A stretch of 5,491 bases of DNA from an uncultured Lachnospiraceae bacterium (GTDB lineage Bacteria > Bacillota > Clostridia > Lachnospirales > Lachnospiraceae). The notes beneath the pieces are model-generated. The model was not told where the DNA came from. It ran no database searches and saw nothing but the letters and a program-made list of their open reading frames with translations. Location: the NCBI GenBank assembly GCA_910587895.1, contig CAJUOE010000156.1:1-5491 (forward strand), written 5' to 3'. Shown in pieces: positions 5,481 through 5,491 of the stretch. Within the stretch, counting starts at the first letter, position 1; the number at the start of each line of letters is the position of its first letter. The translations under genes were made by a program, and so were the position numbers.

Positions 5481-5491
5481 ACAGCAGGCGA
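5457..5491 (+). other. Indel-ridden end of recQ
   Basis: After GAC for D304, the blocks GAAAGCCTA, GAAGCCT and CAGCAGGCG occur in order. They could come from codons for E-S-L-E-A-(Y/F)...Q-Q-A, which is what RecQ carries just before its GRAGRDG motif. The spacing between the blocks is wrong by a few bases, destroying the frame. This looks like a low-quality contig end rather than a natural stop; a further chimeric join cannot be excluded. Confidence 0.45.

Noticed and set aside
1..5491. CRISPR array, tRNA, rRNA, riboswitch or insertion sequence
   Set aside because: I saw no regularly spaced repeats, no cloverleaf or conserved RNA motifs, and no transposase or terminal inverted repeats on either strand.

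Overview
This 5.5 kb window does not read as one continuous stretch of one genome. It breaks into three segments that meet inside genes, and both breaks sit on short stretches of microhomology. The left two segments look like a spore-forming, anaerobic Firmicute (Clostridia, Lachnospiraceae-like). They carry strong AAGGAG-type ribosome binding sites, a small acid-soluble spore protein gene and a long phage tail tape-measure gene. The right segment looks like the phylum Bacteroidota (Bacteroidales): recJ and recQ are typical of that group and recQ has no recognisable Shine-Dalgarno sequence. A gut metagenome contig with assembly misjoins is the simplest explanation.

Segment A (about 1-1190, all genes on the minus strand, visibly A+T-rich). 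Reading right to left, a sigma70-like promoter (1140-1168) drives a two-gene MNT-HEPN module: a minimal nucleotidyltransferase antitoxin (748-1089) and an overlapping HEPN-domain protein (348-761). The module ends at a rho-independent terminator (252-287). After a gap holding a 14-bp perfect palindrome, an alpha/beta-type small acid-soluble spore protein (SASP) gene begins at 105 and runs off the left edge.

Segment B (about 1183-3403, minus strand) is the interior of a phage tail tape-measure protein. It lacks its natural N-terminus, where it meets recJ, and its C-terminus, where it meets segment A.

Segment C (about 3394-5491, plus strand) is a Bacteroidales recJ-recQ pair. RecJ has lost roughly its first 200 residues, including the DHH catalytic core. 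RecQ runs from its true start through helicase motif V, then loses frame in the last 35 bases. RecJ (5'-3' single-strand exonuclease) and RecQ (3'-5' helicase) act together in RecF-pathway end resection, so their adjacency makes functional sense.

I found no convincing new system. The most biologically interesting item is the MNT-HEPN module with its own promoter and terminator. The most important item for any user of this sequence is the chimeric structure.
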